A DNA stretch of 64,000 bases. It comes from an uncultured Chryseobacterium sp. (GTDB lineage Bacteria; Bacteroidota; Bacteroidia; Flavobacteriales; Weeksellaceae). Position 1 is the first letter of the stretch. Each line of letters starts with the position of its first letter. A program made the translations under genes and the position numbers. This document shows positions 8,234 to 17,468 of this stretch, piece after piece. The notes under the pieces were generated by a model. The model had not been told where the DNA came from. It worked only from the letters and a program-made list of their open reading frames with translations, and did not search any database. The DNA is taken from NCBI GenBank assembly GCA_913778505.1, contig CAJYWD010000036.1, positions 333,280-397,279 of the forward strand. Reading direction: 5' to 3'.

Positions 8234-8950
8234 TTAAATATTTGATTTAATTAAATTCAACAAATCTACTAAAGTGTTTTTTGAGCTTGTAATTATTGTA
8301 TTATCAGTTAGTTTCTCCAATTCAGAAGTCGTTGTTTTTCCTATCGAAAAAATCTTCATATTATCCAAACTGTTAAACTTCGCAAAACTACGAACTCCGC
8401 TCGGACTAAAGAAAACTATCGCCTGATATTTCTCATCGATTTCCGGATAGAGTAGATTTGTCCTATAAACAGGAATTTTTTTGTAAGAGATATTTTGCAA
8501 TGGCAATTTCTCATCCAAAACATCCAACGCAATATCGCCACAGAAATGCAGAAATTTCTCATTCACAGAATTTTCTACAATGAATTGCGAAAGCTCACTC
8601 GCATTCTTACAAAGTTTAAAAGTTCCGAAATTGTGTTTCCTCAATTCCTTTTTTGTCTGTGAGCCAACGACATAAATTTTGTTGTAATTCTTTGGCTCAG
8701 CAAAATTTTCGTTAGGTTTAAATCCGTTGTCAAAAAATGATTTTACACCATTAACGCTTGTGAAAATCAGAGAATAATTCTTTAAACCGAAAGGTTTAGT
8801 TTTTAAAATTTCCGTATGAATGACTTCAACAAAATCAAACGACACTTGGACAGAGTTTATGTTGAGCGGAGTCGAAATGCTCAGTGTGACAGTTCCCAAT
8901 TTCTCAGAAACCTTTTCTCTGTCCAGTGATTTTGTAAAAAGGATTTTCAT
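8234..8950 (-). CDS. hemD: Uroporphyrinogen-III synthase
   Basis: The 238-residue protein fits HemD, which cyclises hydroxymethylbilane with inversion of ring D. This family is poorly conserved in sequence. The N-terminal strand MKILFTKSLDREKVSEKLG, SLIFTSVNGVKSFF, HFCGDIALDVL, VFFSPSGVRSFAKF and IFSIGKTTTSEL fit the two-domain fold. Operon position after hemA and hemC supports the call. Oddity: residues 20-37 (TVTLSISTPLNINSVQVS) sit between the first helix and the strand FDFVEVIHTE where homologs are normally short. The DNA coding for them resembles a repeat found in non-coding DNA at 57671-57721. Confidence 0.92.
   Translation of the reverse strand: MKILFTKSLDREKVSEKLGTVTLSISTPLNINSVQVSFDFVEVIHTEILKTKPFGLKNYSLIFTSVNGVKSFFDNGFKPNENFAEPKNYNKIYVVGSQTKKELRKHNFGTFKLCKNASELSQFIVENSVNEKFLHFCGDIALDVLDEKLPLQNISYKKIPVYRTNLLYPEIDEKYQAIVFFSPSGVRSFAKFNSLDNMKIFSIGKTTTSELEKLTDNTIITSSKNTLVDLLNLIKSNI
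8840..8895. repeat. Dispersed repeat embedded in frame within hemD
   Basis: The stretch 8845-8895 read on the minus strand matches 57671-57721 on the plus strand at about 39 of 51 positions by eye. The core is TTTCGACTCCGCTCAACATA here against TTTCGACTACTCTCAATATA there. It adds about 18 codons to hemD without breaking the frame. Similar TTCGACTCCGCTCA repeats are common in flavobacterial intergenic DNA. Confidence 0.6.
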
Positions 8951-8960
8951 ATTTAATATG

Positions 8961-9083
8961 TCTTCGGGAATCTCAGACTGACAATAGATAAAGTTATTAA
9001 CCTTTATTGTGTCATTCCGTAGAAACCCAACGAAGTGGTAATGAACTCAATCTCGTTAGTCGATATTCCTACGGAAAGACAAA
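8961..9083. repeat. Inverted-repeat DNA between hemC and hemD
   Basis: The 158-base gap holds TCTTCGGGAATCTCAGACTG (8961-8980), resembling 57629-57650, and an inverted pair GTCATTCCGTAGA (9011-9023) / CCTACGGAAAGAC (9068-9080) spanning about 70 bases. It could form a long hairpin in the hemC-hemD messenger. It probably derives from dispersed repeats and may modulate downstream hemD/hemE expression. Confidence 0.55.
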
Positions 9084-9108
9084 ATTGATGATGAATCAAA
9101 AAAGAGAA

Positions 9109-10017
9109 CTACAGAGATTTCTTAATTTCTTTCATCAGCTCTTTCCCTCCATTTTCCAATACTTTCAAAGCAATTTTTTCGCCGAAGTTTTCAGACTCAT
9201 TCCAGTCAAAAATCTCATCCGTTTCGATGCAGTTTTTGCCGTCCAGCGAGCAAAGTCTTCCCAAAAATCGGATTTTTCCGTCAATCATTTCAGCTTTTGC
9301 GCCAATTGGTGCGGTACAGCCACCTTCCAAAGTTTTCAGAAATTCTCTTTCGATATTGACACAACTCTCAGTTTCCTGATGTGAAATTGATTTTAAAATC
9401 GACGATAATTCCGGATTGTCAATTTTGCTGGCAATCGCAACTACACCTTGCGACGGCGCCTGCAGCATAAACGGAATGTGCTCATAATGCACATCCAGAT
9501 TCATTCTTTTGATGCCGGCCAAGGAAAACAAAGTCGCATTGGCAACACCATCATCCAGTTTTTTCAAACGGGTCTGGACGTTCCCGCGGATATCCGTAAA
9601 TTCAGTTTCAGGAAATTCTTTCAACCAAAACGCGCGTCTTCTCAGGCTGCTGGTGGCGATTTTCAAAACTTCCAAATCCAGAGGTTCGGAATCATTATTT
9701 CTCACCAAAACATCTTCCGGAAAATCTCTTTCCAGAACGGCAGAAATCTGAATGTTGTGAGGCAATTGCGTGGGAACATCTTTCAGAGAGTGAACAGCAA
9801 TGTCAATCTCATTATTCAACAATGCGATATCCAGATCCTTTGTAAAAACACCTGTAATTCCGAGTGCATAAAGCGGCTGATCCAGATTTTTGTCGCCGGA
9901 ACTCAGGATAGGAACAATTTCGGTTTGGAAACCTAATGCTTTTAGCTTCGATTCTACTTCGTGAGCCTGCCACAGGGCAAGCGGACTATTGCGAGTTCCT
10001 ATTTTTATTGTCGTCAT
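9109..10017 (-). CDS. hemC: Hydroxymethylbilane synthase (porphobilinogen deaminase)
   Basis: The 302-residue enzyme condenses four porphobilinogens into hydroxymethylbilane. Visible are GTRNSPLALWQAHEVESKL at residues 7-25, HSLKDVPTQLP around 76-86 with the catalytic Asp, the TSSLRRRAFW basic cluster, and LEGGCTAPIGA. In the last motif Cys234 is the attachment point of the dipyrromethane cofactor. Length is normal. The 5' end overlaps the 3' end of hemA by 32 bases, indicating translational coupling. It acts in the cytoplasm and feeds HemD, whose gene follows 158 bases downstream. Confidence 0.97.
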   Translation of the reverse strand: MTTIKIGTRNSPLALWQAHEVESKLKALGFQTEIVPILSSGDKNLDQPLYALGITGVFTKDLDIALLNNEIDIAVHSLKDVPTQLPHNIQISAVLERDFPEDVLVRNNDSEPLDLEVLKIATSSLRRRAFWLKEFPETEFTDIRGNVQTRLKKLDDGVANATLFSLAGIKRMNLDVHYEHIPFMLQAPSQGVVAIASKIDNPELSSILKSISHQETESCVNIEREFLKTLEGGCTAPIGAKAEMIDGKIRFLGRLCSLDGKNCIETDEIFDWNESENFGEKIALKVLENGGKELMKEIKKSL

Positions 10018-11275
10018 CGGATTCTTGTTTATGAATATCGAGAATGTCGCCCATCAGCTTGGTCACTTCATTAGCCCGCAAAGGATTTTCCAGGATATAT
10101 TTGGCAAATCGGTTGGTTAGTTTTTGCACCAGTTTGTTAGACAGTTCCATATCTTCAATCTTGGCATAATTGAATTTTTTATGGATATTGTGCATTTCGT
10201 TTTCCTCGATTTTTTTCAGCGTATTTTTGAAATGGTTGATGTTGGGCGCCAGTTTCCTTTTCTTTTCCCAATCTACAAATTCCTTCGCCATTTCCTTTAT
10301 GATACCTTCCGCTTTCGGGATTTCCTTTTTGCGCTGTTCCATGGTTTCTTTGATGGTTTGCGACAGCTGATCCACGTCAATTAAAGTGACATTTTCCAAA
10401 GCGCCAATTTCTTTCTGCACATTATTCGGGATAGATAAATCAATGACGAGCATTTCTTTGTTTTCCGGGAAATTAGATTCGTCGATAATATATTTCTGTG
10501 CGCCGGTGGCTACAATCAGGACGTCGGTCTGTTTCAGCTCTTCCGGAAAACTGTTGAAATCGATTTGTGGGATTTTATATTTGTCGGCAATTTTCTCAGC
10601 TTTCTCAAAAGACCGGTTGGCGATTTTTATTTTTGGCTGATAAACGTGCTTCACGAGATTTTCAATCGTGTTTTGTCCGATTTCGCCAACGCCAAGAAGC
10701 AAAATGTTTTTCTCGTGAAGATGCCTGGTGTTATTCAATATATAATGAACCGCCGCATAAGACACGGAAGCAGAACCAGTGCTGATTCCTGTCTCGTTTT
10801 TAATTCTTTTTGAAATTTGAATCGATGAATTAATTGCACGTTCCAGATACGGATTAGAGAAATCCTTGTATTTTTTGAATCGATGATAAGCATTCTTGAT
10901 CTGAGAGACAATTTCAAAATCACCAATAATCTGGCTTTCCAGGCCTGCCGCCACGCGGAACAGATGGAACAATGCGTCTTCCCGCTGGATCACATTCACA
11001 TATTTCAGAAACTCAGAAAGACTCACACCCACAGTATTGCAATACAATTCTGCAATCTGAAGATAATTTTTAGTTGTGGAATAAATCTCGGTACGGTTAC
11101 AAGTGGAGACCACAAAAGCGTCTCCATAATCCTGTTCGTGGATTTGATTGACGAAGGATTTAATGTGCTCGTCAAAAAAGGCAAAACGACCGCGTGTTTC
11201 GGCATCGGCTTTTTCGTAGCTGATACTGAGAACGGCAAAATCGGAAGTCTGATGAAATTTATTTCGTTGGCTCAT
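9986..11275 (-). CDS. hemA: Glutamyl-tRNA reductase
   Basis: The 429-residue protein catalyses the first committed step of C5-pathway heme synthesis, reducing glutamyl-tRNA to glutamate-1-semialdehyde with NADPH. STCNRTEIYS holds the catalytic Cys59. LESQIIGDFEIVSQIKNAY and SVSYAAVHYIL follow, and the NADPH Rossmann motif LLLGVGEIGQNT is near 196-207. The C-terminal helical dimerisation region is intact. It is the first gene of hemA-hemC-hemD-(rhuM/doc)-hemE. A TAAATTTG box 11 bases before the ATG is a candidate promoter. hemL and hemB are not in the window. Confidence 0.97.
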   Translation of the reverse strand: MSQRNKFHQTSDFAVLSISYEKADAETRGRFAFFDEHIKSFVNQIHEQDYGDAFVVSTCNRTEIYSTTKNYLQIAELYCNTVGVSLSEFLKYVNVIQREDALFHLFRVAAGLESQIIGDFEIVSQIKNAYHRFKKYKDFSNPYLERAINSSIQISKRIKNETGISTGSASVSYAAVHYILNNTRHLHEKNILLLGVGEIGQNTIENLVKHVYQPKIKIANRSFEKAEKIADKYKIPQIDFNSFPEELKQTDVLIVATGAQKYIIDESNFPENKEMLVIDLSIPNNVQKEIGALENVTLIDVDQLSQTIKETMEQRKKEIPKAEGIIKEMAKEFVDWEKKRKLAPNINHFKNTLKKIEENEMHNIHKKFNYAKIEDMELSNKLVQKLTNRFAKYILENPLRANEVTKLMGDILDIHKQESDDDNKNRNSQ

Positions 11276-11286
11276 TTTTCAGGGAG

Positions 11287-11294
11287 CAAATTTA
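11287..11294 (-). promoter_or_regulatory. Candidate -7 box of the heme operon
   Basis: TAAATTTG on the minus strand fits TAnnTTTG and ends 11 bases before the hemA ATG. No good TTG element lies at the expected distance upstream, so support is modest. It shares the 262-base divergent region with the mreB promoter. Confidence 0.4.
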
Positions 11295-11504
11295 CGATTT
11301 TTAAAACTAAGCCTGATGATGAATGTCAGCTTTACGAATTGATAAAATCTATGCGGTTCATTAGCATTTTTGAAAGCCAAATAAGTTTAGGAAACTTTTA
11401 CCAGGGTAATTATTTTTGCAATTTTGATAATTTGAGACCATGAATTTTAATAAAATTTTAACCAAAAAAAATAGTTTTGGAACTTTAGAATGCTTCTAAA
11501 TTTA

Positions 11505-11512
11505 TATCTTTG
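11505..11512 (+). promoter_or_regulatory. Candidate -7 box for mreB operon
   Basis: TATCTTTG fits TAnnTTTG exactly and lies 25 bases before the mreB ATG. A TTTG-like element (11476-11479) is 25 bases upstream, slightly more than usual. A second exact box, TATTTTTG, lies at 11411-11418. Confidence 0.5.
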
Positions 11513-11537
11513 TAAACTTAATAATTATTGAACGGAA

Positions 11538-12563
11538 ATGGGTTTATTGGATATGTTTACGCAAGAGATTGCGATTGACTTAGGTACGGCAAATACGCTG
11601 ATTATACATAACAACAAAATCGTTGTGGACCAGCCTTCTATCGTAGCGATAGAGCGTTCGTCCGGTAAGCCGATTGCAGTGGGAGAGCAAGCCAAACATA
11701 TGCAGGGGAAAACCCACGAGGACATCAAAACCATCCGTCCGCTGAAGGACGGTGTAATTGCGGATTTCCACGCTTCCGAACACATGATTAAGGAATTTAT
11801 CAAGCAGATTCCTGGTATCAAAGGAAAACTCTTTCAGCCGGCGCTAAGAATCGTGATCTGTATCCCTTCCGGTATTACTGAAGTGGAGAAAAGAGCGGTA
11901 AGGGATTCTGCCCAAAAGGTGAATGCAAAAGAAGTCCGTTTGATCTATGAACCAATGGCAGCGGCAATAGGAGTTGGGATTGATGTTCAGAAACCGGAAG
12001 GTAATATGATCATCGACATAGGTGGCGGAACAACGGAAATCGCCGTAGTGGCACTTGGCGGAATTGTCTGCGACAAATCTGTGAAAATCGCAGGTGATGT
12101 TTTTACCAATGATATCGCTTATTACCTGAGAACGCATCATAATTTATACATCGGGGAAAGAACGGCGGAGAGGATCAAACTTGAGGTTGGTTCTGCAGTA
12201 GAAGAGCTGGATGTTCCTATTGACGATATTCCGGTACAGGGTAGAGATTTAATTACCGGTAAGCCGAAAGAAATTATGGTCAACTATAAAGAAATTGCCA
12301 AAGCGCTGGATAAATCGATCATCAGAATCGAAGATGCTGTGATGGAAACCTTGTCCTTAACACCTCCGGAACTGGCTGCGGATATTTACAAGACAGGTAT
12401 CTACCTTGCAGGTGGTGGTGCACTGTTGAGAGGTTTGGCAGACAGGCTTCACAGAAAAACGGGATTGCCGGTCTTCGTGGCAGAAGATCCGTTGAGAGCG
12501 GTGGTACGCGGTACCGGAATAGCGCTTAAAAATATGGATAAGTTCAATTTCTTAATCAAATAA
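11538..12563 (+). CDS. mreB: Rod shape-determining protein MreB
   Basis: The 341-residue actin-like ATPase polymerises under the inner membrane and positions the cell-wall elongation machinery. Actin-fold phosphate motifs are visible: IDLGTANTLIIHN near residues 11-23, IDIGGGTTEIAVVALGG around 160-176, and YLAGGGALLRGLADRL near 292-307. The protein has the standard length. The first gene of mreB-mreC-mreD-PBP2-rodA, it is preceded by an exact TATCTTTG box. The gene order matches the conserved elongasome cluster, including the PBP2 and RodA enzymes this filament organises. Confidence 0.98.
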   Translation: MGLLDMFTQEIAIDLGTANTLIIHNNKIVVDQPSIVAIERSSGKPIAVGEQAKHMQGKTHEDIKTIRPLKDGVIADFHASEHMIKEFIKQIPGIKGKLFQPALRIVICIPSGITEVEKRAVRDSAQKVNAKEVRLIYEPMAAAIGVGIDVQKPEGNMIIDIGGGTTEIAVVALGGIVCDKSVKIAGDVFTNDIAYYLRTHHNLYIGERTAERIKLEVGSAVEELDVPIDDIPVQGRDLITGKPKEIMVNYKEIAKALDKSIIRIEDAVMETLSLTPPELAADIYKTGIYLAGGGALLRGLADRLHRKTGLPVFVAEDPLRAVVRGTGIALKNMDKFNFLIK

Positions 12564-12654
12564 TAATTTTCTTAAAGTTGAATTGATTGTAAATATCTCA
12601 ACTCTTCTGACGTGAGAATTATTTATCAATCATCAATTATCTTTTATAACTTAG

Positions 12655-13509
12655 ATGGGTGCGCTGCTGAGATTTTTTACCAAGAATGCATTATTTGTGT
12701 TCTTCATATTTCTACAATTGGTGGCAGTTGTATTGATATTCAGCAAAAACTCGATGCAGCAAAGTTTCCTTGCAGCGAAAACTGCGGCTTTCAATTCCTG
12801 GGTTTCCGGCTATATTGACGAGGGAACATCTTACCTGAAATTAAAACAAATCAACGAAGACCTGGTTGCTCAGAACAAAGCTTTGATGCTCGAGGTTTAT
12901 GGAAAAGAGAATTCAAAAAATCCAAGTTTCCGCCGTGTTTATGATACTATCGGCGGCGGACAAATATACACCTTCGTGGATGGGGAAGTGGTCTTCAACA
13001 GCATCAACAGAAAGGATAATTACTTCACGATAAACAGAGGGAAACTTCAGGGTGTCAATTCCAAAATGGGCGTGATCGCACCGAGAGGAATTGCCGGAAT
13101 CGTGATTAATACAACGGATAACTATGCCTTGGTTCAGTCGGTGCTGAGTACGAACAAAATCAAAATCAGTGCGGCGCTCAAGAAGTCCGGTTACTTCGGA
13201 ACTTTGACCTGGAAAGGCGATGACTCCCGCACAATGACATTGTCCGACGTTCCGAAATATGTTCCGCTGAAAGTGGGTGACACCGTGGTAACAGACGGAA
13301 AATCCTCTATCTTTCCTGCGGGAATTATTGTGGGAACTGTTGCCGGTTACGAAGTAGACAGCAAAACAGGCTTCTGGGATATTTCTGTAGAGCTGAGCGA
13401 AAAGATCGGAAAACTCAGCAAGGTGTACGTGGTTCGCAACCTGAAGAAATCGGAAGTGCAGAAAATTGAGGATACCTTAAAAGTTCAAATCAAAAAAGAT
13501 GGTCAGTAG
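12655..13509 (+). CDS. mreC: Rod shape-determining protein MreC
   Basis: The 284-residue protein has one N-terminal transmembrane segment (about residues 10-30). A helical coiled-coil stretch (YLKLKQINEDLVAQNKALML) follows, then the MreC beta-barrel periplasmic domain with YFTINRGKLQGVNSKMGVIA and the paired half VPLKVGDTVVTDGKSSIFPA. MreC links MreB to PBP2 in the periplasm. The last 11 bases overlap mreD, so the two are translationally coupled. A 91-base gap from mreB contains no terminator I can see. Confidence 0.95.
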   Translation: MGALLRFFTKNALFVFFIFLQLVAVVLIFSKNSMQQSFLAAKTAAFNSWVSGYIDEGTSYLKLKQINEDLVAQNKALMLEVYGKENSKNPSFRRVYDTIGGGQIYTFVDGEVVFNSINRKDNYFTINRGKLQGVNSKMGVIAPRGIAGIVINTTDNYALVQSVLSTNKIKISAALKKSGYFGTLTWKGDDSRTMTLSDVPKYVPLKVGDTVVTDGKSSIFPAGIIVGTVAGYEVDSKTGFWDISVELSEKIGKLSKVYVVRNLKKSEVQKIEDTLKVQIKKDGQ

Positions 13510-14005
13510 AAACATTGCCTCCGACTTGCTTCTCATAGCATTGCTCACTGCTTTTCAGATTTTTGTGCTGAACAGGATTGCCTTGTTCGGGCAGTACGTT
13601 CCGGTACTTTACCCAGTATTTGTGATGTTTTATCCGTTTTTCAGGAATCAGTTTCAATTCTTGGGATTGAGTTTTTTACTGGGATTATGTGTAGATGCGT
13701 TTCTCGGAACCTGGGGAATCAATGCGTTTGCGACCACAGTGATTGCCTATTTCCGGACACTTATATTCCGGACTTCTACGGATACCACCACAGATTTTTT
13801 CTCATTTCAAAGCATCCAGTGGACGCAGTTCATTTTTTTTATTGTCACCAGTATTTTTATCCACCAGCTTCTGGTGCAGTATATCGAGTTTTTTAAATTC
13901 AACAGGTTTTTTGAGATTTTCCTTAATGTAATAGTTACCAGTATTATTTCGTTTGTATTTATACTGGCCTACACATTAGCATTCAAAATCAAGCAGAAAG
14001 TCTGA
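13499..14005 (+). CDS. mreD: Rod shape-determining protein MreD
   Basis: The 168-residue protein is almost entirely hydrophobic, with five to six membrane segments, as expected for MreD. The sequence family is weakly conserved, so the call rests on topology, the GLCVDAFLGTWGINAFATT loop, length, and position between mreC (11-base overlap) and PBP2. MreD is an inner-membrane partner of MreC in the elongasome. Confidence 0.9.
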   Translation: MVSRNIASDLLLIALLTAFQIFVLNRIALFGQYVPVLYPVFVMFYPFFRNQFQFLGLSFLLGLCVDAFLGTWGINAFATTVIAYFRTLIFRTSTDTTTDFFSFQSIQWTQFIFFIVTSIFIHQLLVQYIEFFKFNRFFEIFLNVIVTSIISFVFILAYTLAFKIKQKV

Positions 14006-14092
14006 AAATATTAATGTTAATCCAGCCGTAAAACCTGTTTTCTCTGATGTTGAGGTTGCAGCTCTCTTCTCCTTAAAAGTAGAAAAACACGT

Positions 14093-16120
14093 ATGAAATC
14101 ACAATATCTCAAAATCATTCTAGCGCTCACCATCATTGCAGTCATTTTTATTGCAAGGCTTTCCTATCTCCAGCTCTTTACGGATCGTTATGCTCTGAAT
14201 GCTGCCAATACCTCCATAAAAATTGAATATGTCATTCCTCCAAGAGGTGTAATTTTTGACCGCAACGGTAAAATTCTTGTAGGCAATCAGCCAGCATTCG
14301 AGATTTCTTACACAGCAGCACTTCTTAAGCCCGATTTTGATACGATTGGATTTTGTAAATTGATGAATATCACCAAGCCGGAATTCATTAGAACAATGAA
14401 AGATATCGAGAAGGAAAAATATTATTCCAAACTCACGCCGATGACTTTTATGAAAAATTTAAGTCGTGAAGATATGGCGAGAATTCAGGAGCTGATATTC
14501 AAGTATCCGGCATTTGCCATTGTTCCGCGTCCGCAGAGACAATATGAAATCAACACGTCCGGAAACCTTTTGGGATACACCAATCAGGTTAATGATAACG
14601 ATATTAAGAAAGATTCACTGTACTATTTGCCGGGAGATATTGTAGGAAAAAGCGGAATCGAAAAGGCTTACGAAAAAGAACTCCGGGGCGAAAAAGGGAT
14701 GAAATACATCCAAAAGGATATCCGGCAAAGAAGCATCGGCTCTTACAAAAACGGAGAGCTTGATAAGGAAGTAGTGACCGGAAAAGATTTGACCCTCACC
14801 ATCGACTACGATCTGCAGAGAATGGCGGAAGAAATGTTGGTGAATAAGCATGGCGCCATCGTAGCATTAGACCCGAATAATGGCGAAATCCTGACAATGG
14901 CAACAGGACCGGACATTGACCCGAATCTCTTCACAGGTTCCAATAAATCCCGAAATCTCTACCGACTGGCAAACGATACCATCTACGAAAACAAACCAAC
15001 GTTTGACCGTTCTGTCCAGGCAGCTTATCCTCCGGGTTCTACATTTAAATTGTTAACGGCTTTGGCCGCAATGGAAATGGGCGTGATGGATGATAAAACG
15101 ATTTTTCCTTGTGGACGAGGATTTTTCTACCGTGGAAAGAGCATCAAAGGTCACGGCGGAGCAGACCCTTTGATTCCGTCTATTCAGGTTTCCAGTAACT
15201 GTTACTTCACTTATGCTTACATCTCCATCATCAAAAAATATCCCGGAAATCCTTCAAAAGGTGTAGACGAATGGAAAAAAATCATCAACAGTTTTGGTGT
15301 TGGAGAGTTCTTAAATAACGATTTAGCCGTTGGTGCAAAAGGTAGAATTCCGTCTGGTGAATTCTATGAAAAAAAAATGAAATCCATTTATAAAGCCAGC
15401 GGGTCTAAACGGACAGATTATAAAAATTGGGACGAGATGCCAACTGGCGCTATTTATAACGGAATGGGACAGGGCGATGTTCTTCTGACACCGATGCAAA
15501 TGGCCAACTTTGTAGCTGCCATCGCAAACAAAGGCTGGTATTACACCCCACATGTTGTCAAATCCATCGACGGAAAACCAAATCCAGACCCAAGATTCAG
15601 GAAAAAGCATATGACTTTGGTTCAGAATCCACATTTTTATGATGTTGTTCTAAAAGGAATGGAGGCGGTAATGCTACGGGGAACAGGAAGAAGTCTCATG
15701 TCCAAAGATTTCACACAGCTGGCCAAAACAGGAACTGCACAGGTTCCGCAGGGAAAAGATAACTCAATCTTCGTGCTGATAGCGCCTGCGGACAAACCTA
15801 AGATTGTGGTGGCCGCTGTGATGGAACATGCAGGTTTTGGAGCTACCTGGGCCGGACCGGCATGCTCTACCATTGCAGAAAAATACGTTACTGGCGAACT
15901 TAAAAGGGAGCATCTCTATAAAAAAATGATTTCCGCCAGCTTTATGCCGGAGTACAAACGCCAGTACATTGCCGATATGAAACGCAAAGGCTGGTATAAG
16001 GAACCTCCAAAAGATTCTGCCCAGCTTAAAAAAATCAAGGATAGCCTGCAGGCCATCGCCAATAAAAAGCTCAAAAAAGACAGCGCCAAAGTAAAACCTC
16101 TAAAAACCCGAGCAAGATGA
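14093..16120 (+). CDS. mrdA: Penicillin-binding protein 2 (elongation transpeptidase)
   Basis: The 675-residue class B penicillin-binding protein cross-links peptidoglycan in the periplasm during elongation. One N-terminal membrane anchor (about residues 6-26) is followed by the pedestal domain (IPPRGVIFDRNGKILVGNQP, GLAVR-type motifs). The transpeptidase domain has PPGSTFKLLTA with nucleophile Ser316 and Lys319, VSSNCYF as the SxN box, and LAKTGTAQVPQG as the KTG box. The C-terminal 60 residues are a Lys-rich tail beyond the catalytic fold. Its last four bases overlap the rodA start, pairing the transpeptidase with its glycosyltransferase. Confidence 0.97.
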   Translation: MKSQYLKIILALTIIAVIFIARLSYLQLFTDRYALNAANTSIKIEYVIPPRGVIFDRNGKILVGNQPAFEISYTAALLKPDFDTIGFCKLMNITKPEFIRTMKDIEKEKYYSKLTPMTFMKNLSREDMARIQELIFKYPAFAIVPRPQRQYEINTSGNLLGYTNQVNDNDIKKDSLYYLPGDIVGKSGIEKAYEKELRGEKGMKYIQKDIRQRSIGSYKNGELDKEVVTGKDLTLTIDYDLQRMAEEMLVNKHGAIVALDPNNGEILTMATGPDIDPNLFTGSNKSRNLYRLANDTIYENKPTFDRSVQAAYPPGSTFKLLTALAAMEMGVMDDKTIFPCGRGFFYRGKSIKGHGGADPLIPSIQVSSNCYFTYAYISIIKKYPGNPSKGVDEWKKIINSFGVGEFLNNDLAVGAKGRIPSGEFYEKKMKSIYKASGSKRTDYKNWDEMPTGAIYNGMGQGDVLLTPMQMANFVAAIANKGWYYTPHVVKSIDGKPNPDPRFRKKHMTLVQNPHFYDVVLKGMEAVMLRGTGRSLMSKDFTQLAKTGTAQVPQGKDNSIFVLIAPADKPKIVVAAVMEHAGFGATWAGPACSTIAEKYVTGELKREHLYKKMISASFMPEYKRQYIADMKRKGWYKEPPKDSAQLKKIKDSLQAIANKKLKKDSAKVKPLKTRAR

Positions 16121-17364
16121 AGTGGGCAGAAGGAATAGATAAGCTGGGAATATCATTGTACATCCTGCTTTGTGTTTTTGCAATTATTAATATCTACAGT
16201 GTAAAGGCAGACCTGGGTCAGAAGCAGCTGATATTTTTCGGCATTTCGTGTTTTGTCGGTTTTATTATTTTCCTGATGCGCACTAAGTTCTTCGAAAATA
16301 TGTCGGCGATCATTTATGTCGGCGGCGTGCTTTTGCTGGTTGGGCTATTTCCTTTCGGTACCGAAATTCTCGGACAGAAAAACTGGTACAAGTTCGGAGG
16401 TTTCACCATGCAGCCTGTAGAATTTGCCAAAATCGGAACTGCACTGATGCTGGCGAACTATGTGTCGGGTCAGGATTTTAATATTGAAAATCGCCGCTCA
16501 CTGATTACTTCCATGGCGATCATTGCCATTCCGGGTATTGTGGTGCTTATGATTCCGGATGTTGGCTCATTGCTGGTTTTTGTAGCCTTTGTCATTGCGC
16601 TTTACAGGGAAGGACTTAGTGGCAAATTATTTATGGTGGGCACTTTGTTCGCCGGCGTTTTTCTGATTGCCAACTATCTCAATGATCCGCTACAGATCAG
16701 TCTTTGGTATTTCACCGGTATCATTATCATTCTGGGCGCTGTTTGGCTGGCTTTCAATCTCATGATGCTGAATAAGAACATCTATTCATTACTGCCGGGC
16801 ATCGGAATTGTGCTGCTGCTCGCAGGATTGTCTGTCGTCTCACCCATTGTGTTCGAGAAATTGCCGAAACACCAGCAGGAGCGGGTGGAAGTTCTTTACA
16901 AAGGCGAACGCGAGTTCCGGGACACTTCGGGCTATAACTTACTCTATTCCAAAACCGCTATTGGCTCTGGCGGCATGACTGGAAAAGGCTATAAGCAGGG
17001 ATCTGTCACGCAAGGGAAATTTGTTCCTGAGCAGGAAACCGACTACATTTTCTGCACAGTAGGAGAGGAATGGGGATTCTTGGGCAGCACGATCCTGATC
17101 TTATGCTACGCCATTTTTATCGGAAGGATCTACTATCTTGCGGAAAACCAGAAGTCTACCTTCAACCGTGTGTTCGGATACTGTCTGGCCTCAATTTTAC
17201 TGATTCACTTTGCCATCAATCTCGGGATGGTAATGGGATTGTTTCCTACTGTTGGGATTCCTTTACCCTTTTTCAGCTATGGAGGAAGTTCGCTTCTCGC
17301 ATTTTCCATCATGACCTTTATTTTTTTCAAGCTTAATTACGCCGATAAAAACAGTTTGGTGTAA
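16117..17364 (+). CDS. rodA: Peptidoglycan glycosyltransferase RodA
   Basis: The 415-residue SEDS protein has about ten membrane segments and polymerises lipid II into glycan strands with PBP2. Characteristic stretches are LGQKNWYKFGGFTMQPVEFAKI around residues 87-108, DVGSLLVFVAF, the periplasmic loop with VTQGKFVPEQETDYIFCTVGEEWGF, and the signature PTVGIPLPFFSYGGSSLLA near 385-403. ATG overlaps the PBP2 stop (ATGA). It ends the elongasome operon; I see no strong hairpin after it. Confidence 0.97.
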   Translation: MKWAEGIDKLGISLYILLCVFAIINIYSVKADLGQKQLIFFGISCFVGFIIFLMRTKFFENMSAIIYVGGVLLLVGLFPFGTEILGQKNWYKFGGFTMQPVEFAKIGTALMLANYVSGQDFNIENRRSLITSMAIIAIPGIVVLMIPDVGSLLVFVAFVIALYREGLSGKLFMVGTLFAGVFLIANYLNDPLQISLWYFTGIIIILGAVWLAFNLMMLNKNIYSLLPGIGIVLLLAGLSVVSPIVFEKLPKHQQERVEVLYKGEREFRDTSGYNLLYSKTAIGSGGMTGKGYKQGSVTQGKFVPEQETDYIFCTVGEEWGFLGSTILILCYAIFIGRIYYLAENQKSTFNRVFGYCLASILLIHFAINLGMVMGLFPTVGIPLPFFSYGGSSLLAFSIMTFIFFKLNYADKNSLV

Positions 17365-17468
17365 ATTGTCTTCATTCTAAGGACTCTATTGTCATCAAAC
17401 ATTACTTTTTGGTTGAATTTTTGATGGTCGTTTTTAAAATAAAAGTTATTAATTTTAAAATTGATCTA

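Noticed and set aside
11440..11499. 19-codon ORF in the mreB upstream region
   Set aside because: Short AT-rich chance ORF; it ends before the mreB -7 box and shows no leader-peptide pattern.
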